From: Eucommia ulmoides
Lineage: Eukaryota > Streptophyta > Magnoliopsida > Garryales > Eucommiaceae
Direction: 5' to 3'
Assembly: GCA_016647705.1 (NCBI GenBank)
Contig: CM028330.1
Location: 34,981,534-35,045,533 of the forward strand
DNA length: 64,000 nucleotides
Position numbers and translations under genes: made by a program. Under the pieces are notes generated by a model. It did no database searches, was not told the DNA's origin, and saw nothing but the letters and a program-made list of their open reading frames with translations. This document shows positions 11,913-22,443 of the stretch, piece after piece (positions within the stretch are counted from its first letter, which is position 1; each line of letters begins with the position of its first letter).

Positions 11913-12853
11913 ATCCTTGTTATGTTTGAAAAGCAGGATTTGTTTTGGTTAAAACTGATTTAGTTTAGTTAAGTTTTGGTTGATTATTTTTGTCAAACAA
12001 ACCTAAATCATAACCTTGAAACAAACCTTTGATTTTGTCAAGAACCTTAAACGAACTCCATTACTTTGATTAGTTTAGTGTTTGCGTGTGAGTTGTGAAT
12101 TAAAAGGTGAAAAGAAATACCATATATTTATATCAGTCCTACTCATAACTAAGAAAAACAGAAAGATTTTTTAGGAAGAATCACGCATACCCCGAAAGAA
12201 ATAGAAGTCCTCCCTTTATCCCTAATTCTTAGCCACAAGGGTCTGTCGGTGTAGTATATAAGTATATACGTATATATGTGTGTTTGTTTAGCTAAAAAAG
12301 CTAAAAAGGGAAAAATAAATACGATGTTCATGGGGAGAATCATATACACTATGTACGATTCATGGTGTGAATAGTCATTTTGCTTGAATCCGTATGCATT
12401 TTTATGACGTAGTTGGATGAGTCGATGTTTTTTAATGTCTTGACATGTTTTGAATGCTCTTGAATGATTTTTGAATGATTTAACCCTAATTTGGTTGTTA
12501 TGGTTAAGATCAGGTGTTTGCTTGATGTTCTTGACAAAATCAAATGCTTGTTAGGTTGTTCTTAGGGTTTGTTGAGTTCCCAGCCAATAACCCAAGAACA
12601 ACAACCTACTAAGGGGATGTAGTCGTCCCTAAGTAGCCTATATCCTTTTCTCCTTAGCTCGGTGTTGATCGGTGATCATCGATCCTTGAAGTTATTGTTA
12701 AAACAACTTCATGAATTCCTTCCACGGATGGATTTCAATAGAATAACAACCTATTTTTTTAGAAATCCGCTTGAGAGGCCTAGGACCCGAGATGTGCTAG
12801 AGTGTAAAGAAAGAAACTAGGCCTTTAAGTCTTAAAAAATGGCCCAACACCCC

Positions 12854-12861
12854 TATTTATA
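12854..12861 (-). promoter_or_regulatory. TATA box of the minus-strand LTR
   Basis: On the minus strand CCTATAAATAGGGG, a consensus plant TATA box, lies inside the minus-strand LTR and downstream of its start in that orientation. Confidence 0.5.
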
Positions 12862-13401
12862 GGCTGGGGGCCTGCGTATAAGGCAATTTGCAAGCAATAC
12901 CAGCCTTTTCCTTGGGGGTCTTTGGCCTAAGGGACTTGCTATCTTATCTTGGTTTGATTTGGTTTGGAAGGAATTTAGGGGAGAAGGCAATTCTCCAAGA
13001 TTTGGCAATGATTACTAAATTTTTTCAAAGATTTGGTAATAATTGGCAATCATTACCTCTCCACCAATGAAATTCCTTGCACATGGGTGAATTTATGAAT
13101 TGATGGGATGGATCCGGTTCAGTTTAAGGGCTAACCATTGGTTAGATCTACTATTTCGGTTTGGTTATCCTAAATTCTCCCAAGATGCATTGAACCTAGT
13201 CCTTAGGTGTCACTTTGCATTTGATGCAAAGCGATGAGTCATGACTTGGAGGCCACACATTCGGTTCATTTTGGATGGAATTGGGTGAACTTTCCTTGTA
13301 ACCATCGGTTTGTTTCCAAGTTGCCTAGTTACCCTTATATATGTTTTGTGAAAATATCTAGATCCTTTGAACCTAGCTGTGCCATGTCATCCCAAACATT
13401 T

Positions 13402-14195
13402 TGTAATGGTCCAGTTTCCCAGGACTGTCATGCAGTTTCTCCCCTTAGAAAATTAAAATTACAACCGAATGACCGATATTTCCTTTCATAAATCTAAGAA
13501 TTTTTGCAATACGACGGAGACAATTATAATTTGCCAATTTCTCGAATCAGATTTCCAATATATATTTCTAGAAATTTGTCCCTAAAATCTATTTCTAGAA
13601 ATTTGTCCCTAAAATCTAAGAAACAGTTTTATGTCACGTTCCAATATCGTGGGTCCAAACATCATCTAACACAAGGTGGAGAATTAATATGAACCAGAGA
13701 CTATGATTTTGATGCATATTTGTATTAATATGAATGTGAGTATAATACTAAAATTATTACTCAATATTAATTTAATAATTTACATACAACGACGATAATT
13801 ATAATTATCGAATTCACTAATTACAATGGTAAATGATAAATATAATTTTTGACAAATAGAAATTCAAATAAAATTCTTGTCATTGTTTTGTTCTCACCAG
13901 CCCTACAATTAAAATTGTGAGATTATGAGTCAACGTTTAGTAGAATTTCAACCCTTCTAATACGTACATTTAATTAATACAACAAATAAAACACATGCAT
14001 GATTTTCACATAATTTTTACATAAAAATAATTATTTCATGAAAATTAACAACTATAATCTAACGACAATAATAATATAAATTTCACAATAGAGAAATTAA
14101 ATACGTATATTAGAAGAGTTAGAAATTCTACCTGAAATCTGAAGTTGAAATCTGAACCGGATTATATTTCTCGTACCATAACATATTAACGTGTG

Positions 14196-14231
<36 letters not shown>

Positions 14232-14617
14232 ATTTCCCTTCTGAACCTCATATATCTCTTTTATGCATATATATCTATGGGACGTAGTATAATGATCATC
14301 ATTCTTATTGTTATATTATTATTATTATAATAACTTTTACACGTGTTCACTTTCCTTAATTCCCATTTTATATATATATGTACAACATGAGACAATTTGT
14401 GGCCACTTTTTTTTTTTTATGGCCACAACCGATTGCTTAGTTATTAAGATTTGAAAATTTGCACTTAGCACCCTATAATTATAAAGTAATTCATATTAAA
14501 TCCAATAATTATACTTATCTTCCCAAAATTATCAAATATTTATTATAAATTTTCATAATATACAAAACAACAAAAAAATATAATATTTTTCAAAATAGAA
14601 ACTCTCGGAGTATTACA
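13402..14617 (-). mobile_element. Solo LTR (related to the LTRs of the 15877-20071 element)
   Basis: On + it starts TGTAATGGTCCAGTTTCCCAGG and ends CGGAGTATTACA. Flanking bases are CATTT on the left and CATGT on the right, a 4/5 target duplication. It aligns along its length with the LTRs at 15877-16772 and 18989-20071. By comparison with those elements the coding orientation is minus (TGTAATACTCC start on the minus strand). No internal region or second LTR is present, so it arose by LTR-LTR recombination. Confidence 0.8.
14196..14231. repeat. Compound (TA)n(GA)n microsatellite
   Basis: A TA run passes directly into a GA run inside the solo LTR. A similar TA/GA compound occurs in the hAT-like element at 31150-31203. 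Confidence 0.95.
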
Positions 14618-15571
14618 CATGTAATTCTTTATGGGATGTGCATTAAATTCTTTGCTTGGAGGCTACTCATCCGGTTTGGTTTCAGTAACGAGTCGTCACA
14701 ATTCAAGACTTTCCATTGGTTTATAAGATATTTTGCTTAAAATATCTAGATACCTTGAATATGATCTTGACATGTCATCCCAAGAATTTAATTCTTGATG
14801 GGATGGTAATTTAATGCTCATTGAATGCCTTACTTAGGTGGTGAACCGAATCGGTTTGGTTTTGATAACGGTAGGTTGTGCCCTAAGTGTCTTATCCTCT
14901 TCCTTTTGCCATTTGGGTAGGCAAATTCTACTAAGGCTCCGTGTTCATTATAAGTCTTGATTTGTGGGCCTTAAATGATGGATAGGTTCCTTGATTGCTT
15001 GGGCCTAGAGTGGTTTGTCAAGACTACTTGGATTATGTGAAAATCCAAGCCAAGCCCAAACCTTAAATCACCTTGTGATTTAGGGCTTTGTCATGACCTT
15101 TCCAAGCCTTGATTAAGGTGTCTTGTATTGTTTCTTGGTAGTGTGTGATGTGGTTTGAGTGAGAGAAATAATTGTTTTTGGTGTTAAATTTGATAAGATT
15201 CAGTGAAAAGTAAATGTTTTAAAGTCGGGGTGGGGTAACCAAGTTAATTGTTTGAAGTGTCCTATAATTTAATGGTAGTGACTAAGATTTACTTATACTA
15301 AAGATGATTTGATGAAAAACAAACCTTAATAAATTCATTTTAGACCTCCTTAAATCACGGGAATTTTGATTTAGACCCAAAACTTTTACTTAGCTGTATT
15401 TTGTCAAATTCAACATTTTCGCGTTTTTATCATGTTTTTGGTTGTTTTTGTATATTGTATTATGTGATCTCAGTTAGAAATTAATTCCCTTAAAAACCAA
15501 GTTTAAAGTTTATCTGAACTTGTACTTGATCCTACACTAATTGAGCGGGACAAAATGCGGTGTCTTTACCA

Positions 15572-15876
15572 ACAATGATCCATATAAATATTATTTCTTA
15601 TGATGTGTTTATTAAAATTGATCTTCAAATCTAAAATGAAAATGTTGATGTTTTAACTTGGTTAAAAATTAGTTTTTGTGTTTCATTGTGAAATATGTTT
15701 ACAAACTAAAAGAGGTTAAAAGATGAATTTCAAAAAGAAAAGTATGATTTTGAAAATATCACTTCTAAAGAATAGTTTTTAGGAGAATTTTCCAAAGTTA
15801 TAACAATTTTTCAGGGTTAAAAATTGATATTCTGAACCTTCATCCACACTTTTTGTGATAACAAAGGGGTAGAAGT
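15572..15876 (+). mobile_element. Sirevirus-like copia internal 3' region, left part
   Basis: Non-coding AT-rich sequence ending in TTTTTGTGATAACAAAGGGGTAGAAGT. The wording is that of the region after pol in Sirevirus-type elements, where a G-rich tract follows. It is continued at 20072 after the inserted 15877-20071 element. Its left side is cut by the minus-strand Tat-type LTR. Confidence 0.5.
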
Positions 15877-16772
15877 TGTAACTGCCCAGTTTTTCAGGGT
15901 CGTCACACGGTTTCTCTGTAAGAAAAACTTATACTAAAATTGAATCACCAATATTTCATTGTATAAAAATCTGAGAAATTTTACGAACTACCTCTTTGAT
16001 TAGAATCATCGAATTTTCGAGTCATCTTTACAACGGTAAATAATCAACACAATTATTTCAAATAGAAATTTCTCTATAATTCCTGTCGCAGTTTCACTCT
16101 TACTGACCCTGCAATCAAAACTGTAGGGTCATGATCCAATGCTCAATAAAATTTCAACCTCTCTAATACATCTATCTGATCAAATCAACGAATAGACACA
16201 TAAACGTGTATCTCACATAATTTTCACATAATAGTCCTAAATATTTCACGAAAACTAACAGTTAAAATTTAACAACAATTTTCGCATGAATCACATAATC
16301 AAGAGAGAGATTAAATATAAATATTAAAAGAGTTATAAATTCTACCTGAAATCCGAAGTCGAAATCCAACCGGAATAATTTTTCTCGCTCAAAGCTTTTT
16401 TTTAAATCTAATCCTAAACCCTTATTTTTATTAATCATATATATATACATGTCTACTCCTTTCTTATTCCAAATCTTGCAGCTCTAAATTGTGGCTATTA
16501 TGTGTTGTCTTCATAATATGAAGACAACATATAATATTTTATTATTTACGCAATGCCCCCTTAAAATAAAGAAAATATTAATTATATCTCAAAAATCTTA
16601 AAAATGTATTTTAAATAACACAATATTCTCAAAACAGTTAAAAACCAATTTAGAATTTAATTTAACCCCAAAATTATCAAATATTATTTATATCATAAAT
16701 TTACAAAACAATCTCAAAAGTATTAAACTATATAACATAATATTTCAAAATATAAATTTTCGGGGTATTACA
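15877..16772 (-). repeat. 3' LTR of the non-autonomous element
   Basis: 896 bp. On + it starts TGTAACTGCCCAG and ends CGGGGTATTACA. It is colinear with the partner LTR, except that it lacks the microsatellite block of about 190 bp seen at about 19590-19780. Confidence 0.85.
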
Positions 16773-16775
16773 ATC

Positions 16776-16786
16776 AACCCCCCTTA
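16776..16786 (-). other. Polypurine tract of the non-autonomous element
   Basis: On the minus strand TTTAAGGGGGG lies a few bases before the LTR start at 16772. The upstream phrase GAAATTTCGAGGACGAAATT is the familiar sequence just after pol in Tekay/Del-type chromoviruses. Confidence 0.75.
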
Positions 16787-17280
16787 AATAAATTTCGTCC
16801 TCGAAATTTCGTTCATAACAATAATAATTCAAAATCGCACTGCACTAGTCACTCTCGGTTAAACAATAATAATCGAAAGTCTTCACCATGCTTCCGTTGC
16901 GCTATTTTGATAAAAATAGAAATGATGTCTACATACAACAAATATATATTTTTTTTAAAATATCACGATAGTCTCACTTGGATTGGGTCTATCTCAATTC
17001 CAATAGGTCCACGACCTCAATAATTTTTCTCACTTGGCATGAATTTTTGAGTCTACTACCATATCCCATAACCAACATTTATCAATTTCATCCAACACTC
17101 AAATCAATATGTTCGCAACCAACATCATAATCAGTTCCCAATCCCTTGTGGACTGTCCCATGAGACTAAAATAATCATCTCCAATATCCACATTATAATT
17201 TCAATAATCTCGTAAACTTTTTTATAAATATCAACACAATCCAAACTTCAAATAATAAATTTTCCAAAATACGTCTTAAA

Positions 17281-17590
17281 ACACAAAAATATTTCTCAAC
17301 CACATAAATACGTCTCAAACACATAAATACGTTTTAACCATATAAATATATCTCGAAACACATAAATACGTTTCAAACTACATAAATACGTCTCAATCAC
17401 GTAAATACGTGTCAACCACCTAAATACATTTGAAAATACTTAAATACGTCTCAACCACATAAATACGTCTCAAAACACCCAAATACGTCTCAATCATATA
17501 AATACATTTCAAAACACATAAATACATCCCAACCACATAAATACATCTTGAAACACATACATGCAGGTCAACCACATAAATACGTCTCCA
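17281..17590. repeat. Minisatellite, about 19-20 bp unit
   Basis: About 15 imperfect units with the core CACATAAATACGTCTCAA, alternating AACCAC and AAACAC joins. It lies inside the non-autonomous element. Every unit carries an AAATACG-like core. Confidence 0.9.
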
Positions 17591-17755
17591 AAGTTACTTA
17601 ACATAACGAGTTAAATACTGATTTCAATACTCATCTAAAATGTGTAAAATAAATATTATATAAAGCCCCCAATCAAATTTCTAAAATACCAATTAAGCTC
17701 AAAACTTCAGATTAACATTTCAAAATAACAATTGGCTCCCAATAGTCTCACAATG

Positions 17756-18420
17756 ACCCCACACTCCGACTCCACCTAGCGCTAGAAGTGGACCAATATC
17801 TATCCGAATATTTTATCGGTGTACTATCTTCATAATACAAAAATCATTTTATGGATTAAGTGTTTTTATCAAAATTCATTTTTCAACAAAATATAACCAC
17901 ACTAGGCAATATCCAAATTCCAAAAAATTATAGCCACTAACTTGCCAATATCAAAATTCCAACAAAATATCATCAAAATAAAACAATCGAATTTAAATCG
18001 ACTGATCAACTCACATTTATATAATAAAATTTCATATTTCATTACTAACCATAGGATCGTTTTACCTCACAATCGGGAGTTATCATATCAACTACCTGCG
18101 GGACTTGCCCTTCTGTCAGGCCACAATACAACGTCCTATAGGACATGCCCTCCTGTGAGGACCAACAAAATCTTGCAGGACATACCCTCCTGACGAGACG
18201 ACTATGGCATAGTAAGATAATAAAAATAAATTTATTTTTTTCCACCTTTAGAATTTTACTTGATCTATTTAACATCATAAAACTGTTCATTTTTAACAAT
18301 CATTTTTTTTTTCATAATTTAATACGAAAATATAATTTGACGATTTATATAGAAGATAGTAAACACATTTAAATTGATATTTTCAATTCAATGACAAATT
18401 CTATGGTCCACGACTAACAC
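17756..18420. repeat. Module shared with the solo LTR at 24698-27295
   Basis: Blocks match in order with 24964-25880. They are a TATCGGTGTACTATCTTCAT clause, a TTTACCTCACAATCGGGAG clause, then three units of a GGACATGCCCTCCTG repeat of about 45 bp, then TTATATAGAAGATAGTA. The order and orientation are the same in both places. Confidence 0.75.
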
Positions 18421-18973
18421 GACACTCACCAAGGCTCATTTACCTTATTATTGGTAAGTTGCATTAATCAAACACCACCTAAAATGTTAATATATTCAAT
18501 TTGAAACTTGTAGGTACCAAAGTAAAATTTTGGTCAAACTTCAAGGATACAAAATGTCCAATTTTAACAAAGAATGCATGAAAAAAAATACTGAAACAAT
18601 TTTGAGATTACTTAACATGAATAACGTATATATGATCATATGCGTATATAAGTTTCAACTACACATTCAAGTTTCTATGCTTGACATACATACTTGAAAC
18701 ATAACGGAAAAAGAAAAGAAAAGTTTATAAGATGGAAAGAACAAGAAAAATTTAACTAAAAGGAAAAGAAAACAAGAAAGCTCAAAATAGAACCCAAAAA
18801 AAAAAAACTTGGCCAGTACACCTAGATGCGAAGCTGGGCCTTGATCAGCCATTCTAAGCAAATGCCAAATAGGAATTATGTCCTCCTTATTACCACATAT
18901 TTTTTTTTAGGTATTACTTCACTTATTATAAGTAATAGGTACCATAACCTAAGCCTAGAGTGGTCGCAAACCC

Positions 18974-18985
18974 GCTCTAATACTA
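18974..18985 (-). other. Primer binding site, initiator Met tRNA type (decayed)
   Basis: On the minus strand TAGTATTAGAGC starts 3 bases after the LTR end. It differs from TGGTATCAGAGC at two positions, both consistent with methylated-C decay. Confidence 0.75.
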
Positions 18986-18988
18986 CTC

Positions 18989-19623
18989 TGTAACGGCCCA
19001 ATTTTCCAGGGCCACCATACAGTTTCTCCCTAAGGAGAACTTATACTAAAATTGAATCACTAATATTTCATTGTATAAAAATCTAAGAAATTTTATAAAC
19101 TACGGCGATAATTAGAATCATCGAATTTTCGAGTCATCTTTACAATGGTGAATAATCAACACAATTATTTCAAATTGAAATTCCTATATAATTCATGTCG
19201 TCGTTTTCAACCGTACAATCAAAACTGTGGACTTGTGAGCCAACGCTCAATAGAATTTTAACCCCTCTAATACGTGCATCTAATCAAATCAACAAATAGA
19301 CACATAAACGTGTATCTCACATAATAGTCCTAAATATTTCACGAAAACTAATAGTTAAAATTTAACAACAATTTTCGCATGAATCACATAATCAAGAGAG
19401 AGAGATTAAATACAAATATTAAAAGAATTAGAAATTCTACCTAAAATCCGAAACTGAAATCCAACCGGAATAATTTTTCTCGCTCAAAGCATTTTTTAAA
19501 ATCTAATCCTAAACCCTTATTTTTATTAATCATATATATATATACATGTCTATTCCTTTCTGATGCCAAATCTTGAGGTTCTAAAGTGTGGCTATTAGGG
19601 TCATGATAATGAGAATCATTCTT

Positions 19624-19656
<33 letters not shown>

Positions 19657-19686
19657 CTTCTTCTTCTTCTTCTTCTTCTTCTTCTT

Positions 19687-19742
<56 letters not shown>

Positions 19743-20071
19743 CAACAATTCACCACATACTTACACGTGTATGTATATATCGTTAGGAATTATGTGTTGC
19801 CTTCATAATATGAAGACAATATATAATATTTTTATTATTTACGCAATGCTCCCTTAAAATAAAATAAAAAATATTAATTATATTTCAAAACTCTTAAAAA
19901 TATTTTTTAAATAACACAATAGTCCTAAAACTGTTAAAAATCAATTTAAAATTTAACATTTAACCTCAAAAATTATCAAATATTATTTATACCATAAATT
20001 TACAAACAATCCCAAAAATATTAAATTTATATAAAATAATATTGCAAAATATAAATTTTTGGGGTATTACA
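18989..20071 (-). repeat. 5' LTR of the non-autonomous element
   Basis: 1083 bp. On + it starts TGTAACGGCCCAATTTTCC and ends GGGGTATTACA. It is longer than its partner because of a (CTT)n(ATT)n block. Confidence 0.85.
19627..19743. repeat. (CTT)n(ATT)n compound microsatellite
   Basis: About 20 CTT units run straight into about 18 ATT units. The solo LTR at 13402 has a short ATT tract in the same place, so the block is ancestral and was lost from the LTR at 15877. Confidence 0.95.
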
Positions 20072-20315
20072 GAAATTATATGACGTTTTTTAAAATATTT
20101 TGTGTTCTCTTTACATAAATTCATAAAGATAATTAGAAAGGGGGAGCAATAATGTTTTATGAGCTATATTGCATATTTTTGAAAAATATTTTTTTCTCAT
20201 TATGGTTTTAAATGAGTTAAAAAAAAACCGTGCTTATATTCAAGGGGAAAGTGGTTACATATTTTGTTGAAAAAGCATCAAAGTTAATTGTCATCATAAA
20301 AAAAAAATGAGAGAC
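20072..20315 (+). mobile_element. Sirevirus-like copia internal 3' end with PPT
   Basis: This continues the fragment at 15572-15876. It includes GGAAAGTGGTTACATATTTT and CATCAAAGTTAATTGTCATC, which recur at 40727-40775 in the other copia copy. It ends in a purine tract AAAAAAATGAGAGAC directly before the LTR. Confidence 0.75.
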
Positions 20316-22443
20316 TGTTGACCCCAGATGTTTTGATAGAGAATTAACGTTGATATTTTACAGAACTAATATGTTTATTGAGTAATTTTATATTGGAGTT
20401 TCGTTTTAGCAAATGTAAAAAAGATTTAATCTTAAAAGATAATACTCAAAGAAAATTACAAATATAATGTTATACAAAAGATTCAAGAAGCCCACAAGTA
20501 AAGACGTTGAAGATCTTTTTTGGAGAATAAAAGATTTTTTGTATTTCTAGATAAAACAACTCAATAACTTTATGCTCTTAATGCAACTCGATTAGAATGA
20601 CGCACGATACTTAAAATTGATTATTATTATGTGTATCATGGTAAGAAGTGATAAATTATAGTTCCTAAACGATTTTTATAAATTATTAATTAAAGAAAAT
20701 ATTTTAAAATATGAAACAAAAAAAAAGTTCAGGGCCAAACGGTTGACCGACCAGGTGAACGGTTGACCGACCAGGTGAGCGGTTGACTGAGAGAAACAAT
20801 GCATGGATGGAGGTACTTCTGGACTAAACGGTTGACCAACGGAATTTATCGATTGACTCGCGTGATCAGTAGCCCTTGAAGATGTAATTTAGGCCTAAAC
20901 GGTCGACCGGCATTATGGTCAGTCGACTGGTCGAAGGTGCAAGCGGTCAAAAATAAAATTGTTGAGAAGGAGTCAGTTGGCCGGCAGGATCTCGGCTGAC
21001 CGACGCACCAGAAATCGGCCTAAGTTGACTAATTCGTTTTTTGAGATCTCTAAACCAAATCCTATGGTTTTGAACATTACGAAATATGATATTAAGATTA
21101 TTTGAGTATATTTCAAATATCTATCATATATTTTAAAGTTTAACCGGTAAAACTATTTTCTATATTTGAGGATTTTGAATCAACGAAATTTTAAGGACGA
21201 AATTGAGATTTTCAAAGCGTATTTTTAAATCAAATATATCTTATTGAAGGAATATATTATATAGGGTCGATATGTGACTTAAATAGTTGTAGGTTTTGAA
21301 AAAAAAAAATCCGTTATAGGCATAGTTTAAAATCTATATAATAAGAGCTACGTTTTTCGATTAAAAAAATCAAGAGCAGGAATTTTAATCAGTCATATTC
21401 ATAAAGAGAGTATTATTTTGCTGAGAATATTTTCAAGAGAAAAGGTTTTTCTTTGAAGAAATAATTGGTCTTGTTATTTTGGGTTTGGGTCTTTCCTATG
21501 ATCTTCTAAAAGAAATCCAAGTAAGTTGTTCTTGATTACTTGCTCAAAATTATATGTGCTTTAATTGAGTTATATTCTTAAATTAAGCTTGTAGTATTTT
21601 TTGTGAAAAATCATTTCCAATTTAGAATATATTGAAAGTTAAACAGTTTTTTGGTTTGTAAAATCTGATTAATATTATATGTCTGCTTAAATTGAGTAAA
21701 ATCATATTCCTTTTTCCACGTAGTTCTATCACATAGTTTATCGAGACATTAATCGATCATATATTGTATTGAGGTGGTAGAAGTTCTAGTAAGAAAAAAC
21801 TTGGTATTTTTTGTATTGGTAAGTGTAAGAGGATTAGACACATTTGGGTGAGCGTTTAATTAAGGTAGACATGTTAGATTCTTAGCATATAAAAGGATTA
21901 GGTTTGATTTTGCCTGTAATAAAATTAGGTTAGTCTTTGGCTTGGTAAAAAAATAAGGTTCTTCCTTAACTTGTGAAAAGGAAAATTGTAAATGTTTAAT
22001 TCTGAGCCTAAAAAAAGAATTAGGTTAGTCTTTCACCTAGTAAAAAGATAGGGTCATTCCTTGTCCTGTGAAAAGGGATATCATAAAGGTTTGATTCTGA
22101 GTTTGGGAAAATATTTAGGTTAGTCTTTAGCTTATGAAAAAGATTGTGAATGTTTGGTTCTACTTGGGAAAATAATCAGGGATTAGTGGATTGCGGAAGT
22201 CCTGTGGAGCTCAGGTGACTAGACGTTGGTAAGAGTAGTTTACTGAACCCGGATAAATCGTTGTGTACCTTTTTTATTTCTTATGCTTGGTTGTGTACTT
22301 AGTTAAATATGTTTCCGTTATAATACAAGATGATAACCAGTTAAGGAAATTAGTAATTTGCGTATTTGATAAATTAGTTGTTTAAATTTTTATCACTATC
22401 CAATTCACCCCCTCCCCCTCTTAGGTAAATTTGTGGGCTAACA
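20316..22443 (+). repeat. 3' LTR of Sirevirus-like copia
   Basis: 2128 bp, from TGTTGACCCCAGATGTTTTG to CCCCCTCTTAGGTAAATTTG then GGGCTAACA. The start and end wording and the blocks rich in GGTTGACCGACC (20743-20790, about three 20-bp units) are typical of Sirevirus-type LTRs. It aligns with the LTR beginning at 40790, including AGTGGATTGCGGAAGTCC and GGAGCTC at 22178-22212 versus 42759-42790. Confidence 0.85.

Larger units (their letters stand above)
11848..15571 (-). repeat. Tat-type LTR on the minus strand, interrupted by a solo LTR
   Basis: Read on the minus strand, the right edge begins GGTAAAGACACCGCATTTTG, matching the LTR start at 28187 (TGTAGACAACACATTTTGAC) in most positions. A TATA box lies at 12861-12854. 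Further in, at 11912-11855, comes the GTACGTAGGCAACC motif that also occurs on + at 35436. The solo LTR at 13402-14617 splits it. Its sides at about 13330-13400 and 14700-14790 share repeated wording such as AAAATATCTAGAT and ATGTCATCCCAA, so the LTR also carries an internal duplication. The left boundary is set by the end of the neighbouring LTR. Confidence 0.55.
15877..20071 (-). mobile_element. Non-autonomous LTR retrotransposon (Tekay/Del-like ends), complete
   Basis: Two related LTRs (15877-16772 and 18989-20071) flank a 2.2 kb interior with no coding capacity. Flanks are GAAGT on the left and GAAAT on the right (4/5 target duplication). On the minus strand the right LTR is followed by TAGTATTAGAGC, 10 of 12 bases matching the initiator-Met primer site. 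The left LTR is preceded by GAAATTTATTTAAGGGGGG, a purine tract of the kind seen at the 3' end of Tekay/Del chromovirus pol. With that tract and no pol, it looks like a deletion derivative mobilised in trans. Confidence 0.85.

Noticed and set aside
16501-16540. Inverted repeat GTTGTCTTCATAATATGAAGACAAC as a possible operator or terminator
   Set aside because: It recurs in the partner LTR at 19795-19822 and is an LTR-internal hairpin of the element. There is no evidence for a separate regulatory role.
17281-17590. Regular short repeats considered as a CRISPR-like array
   Set aside because: Units are contiguous and variable with no unique spacers, in a plant retroelement interior.
19588-19857. 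Leucine/isoleucine-rich frame that looks like a membrane protein
   Set aside because: It is the translation of the (CTT)n(ATT)n microsatellite.
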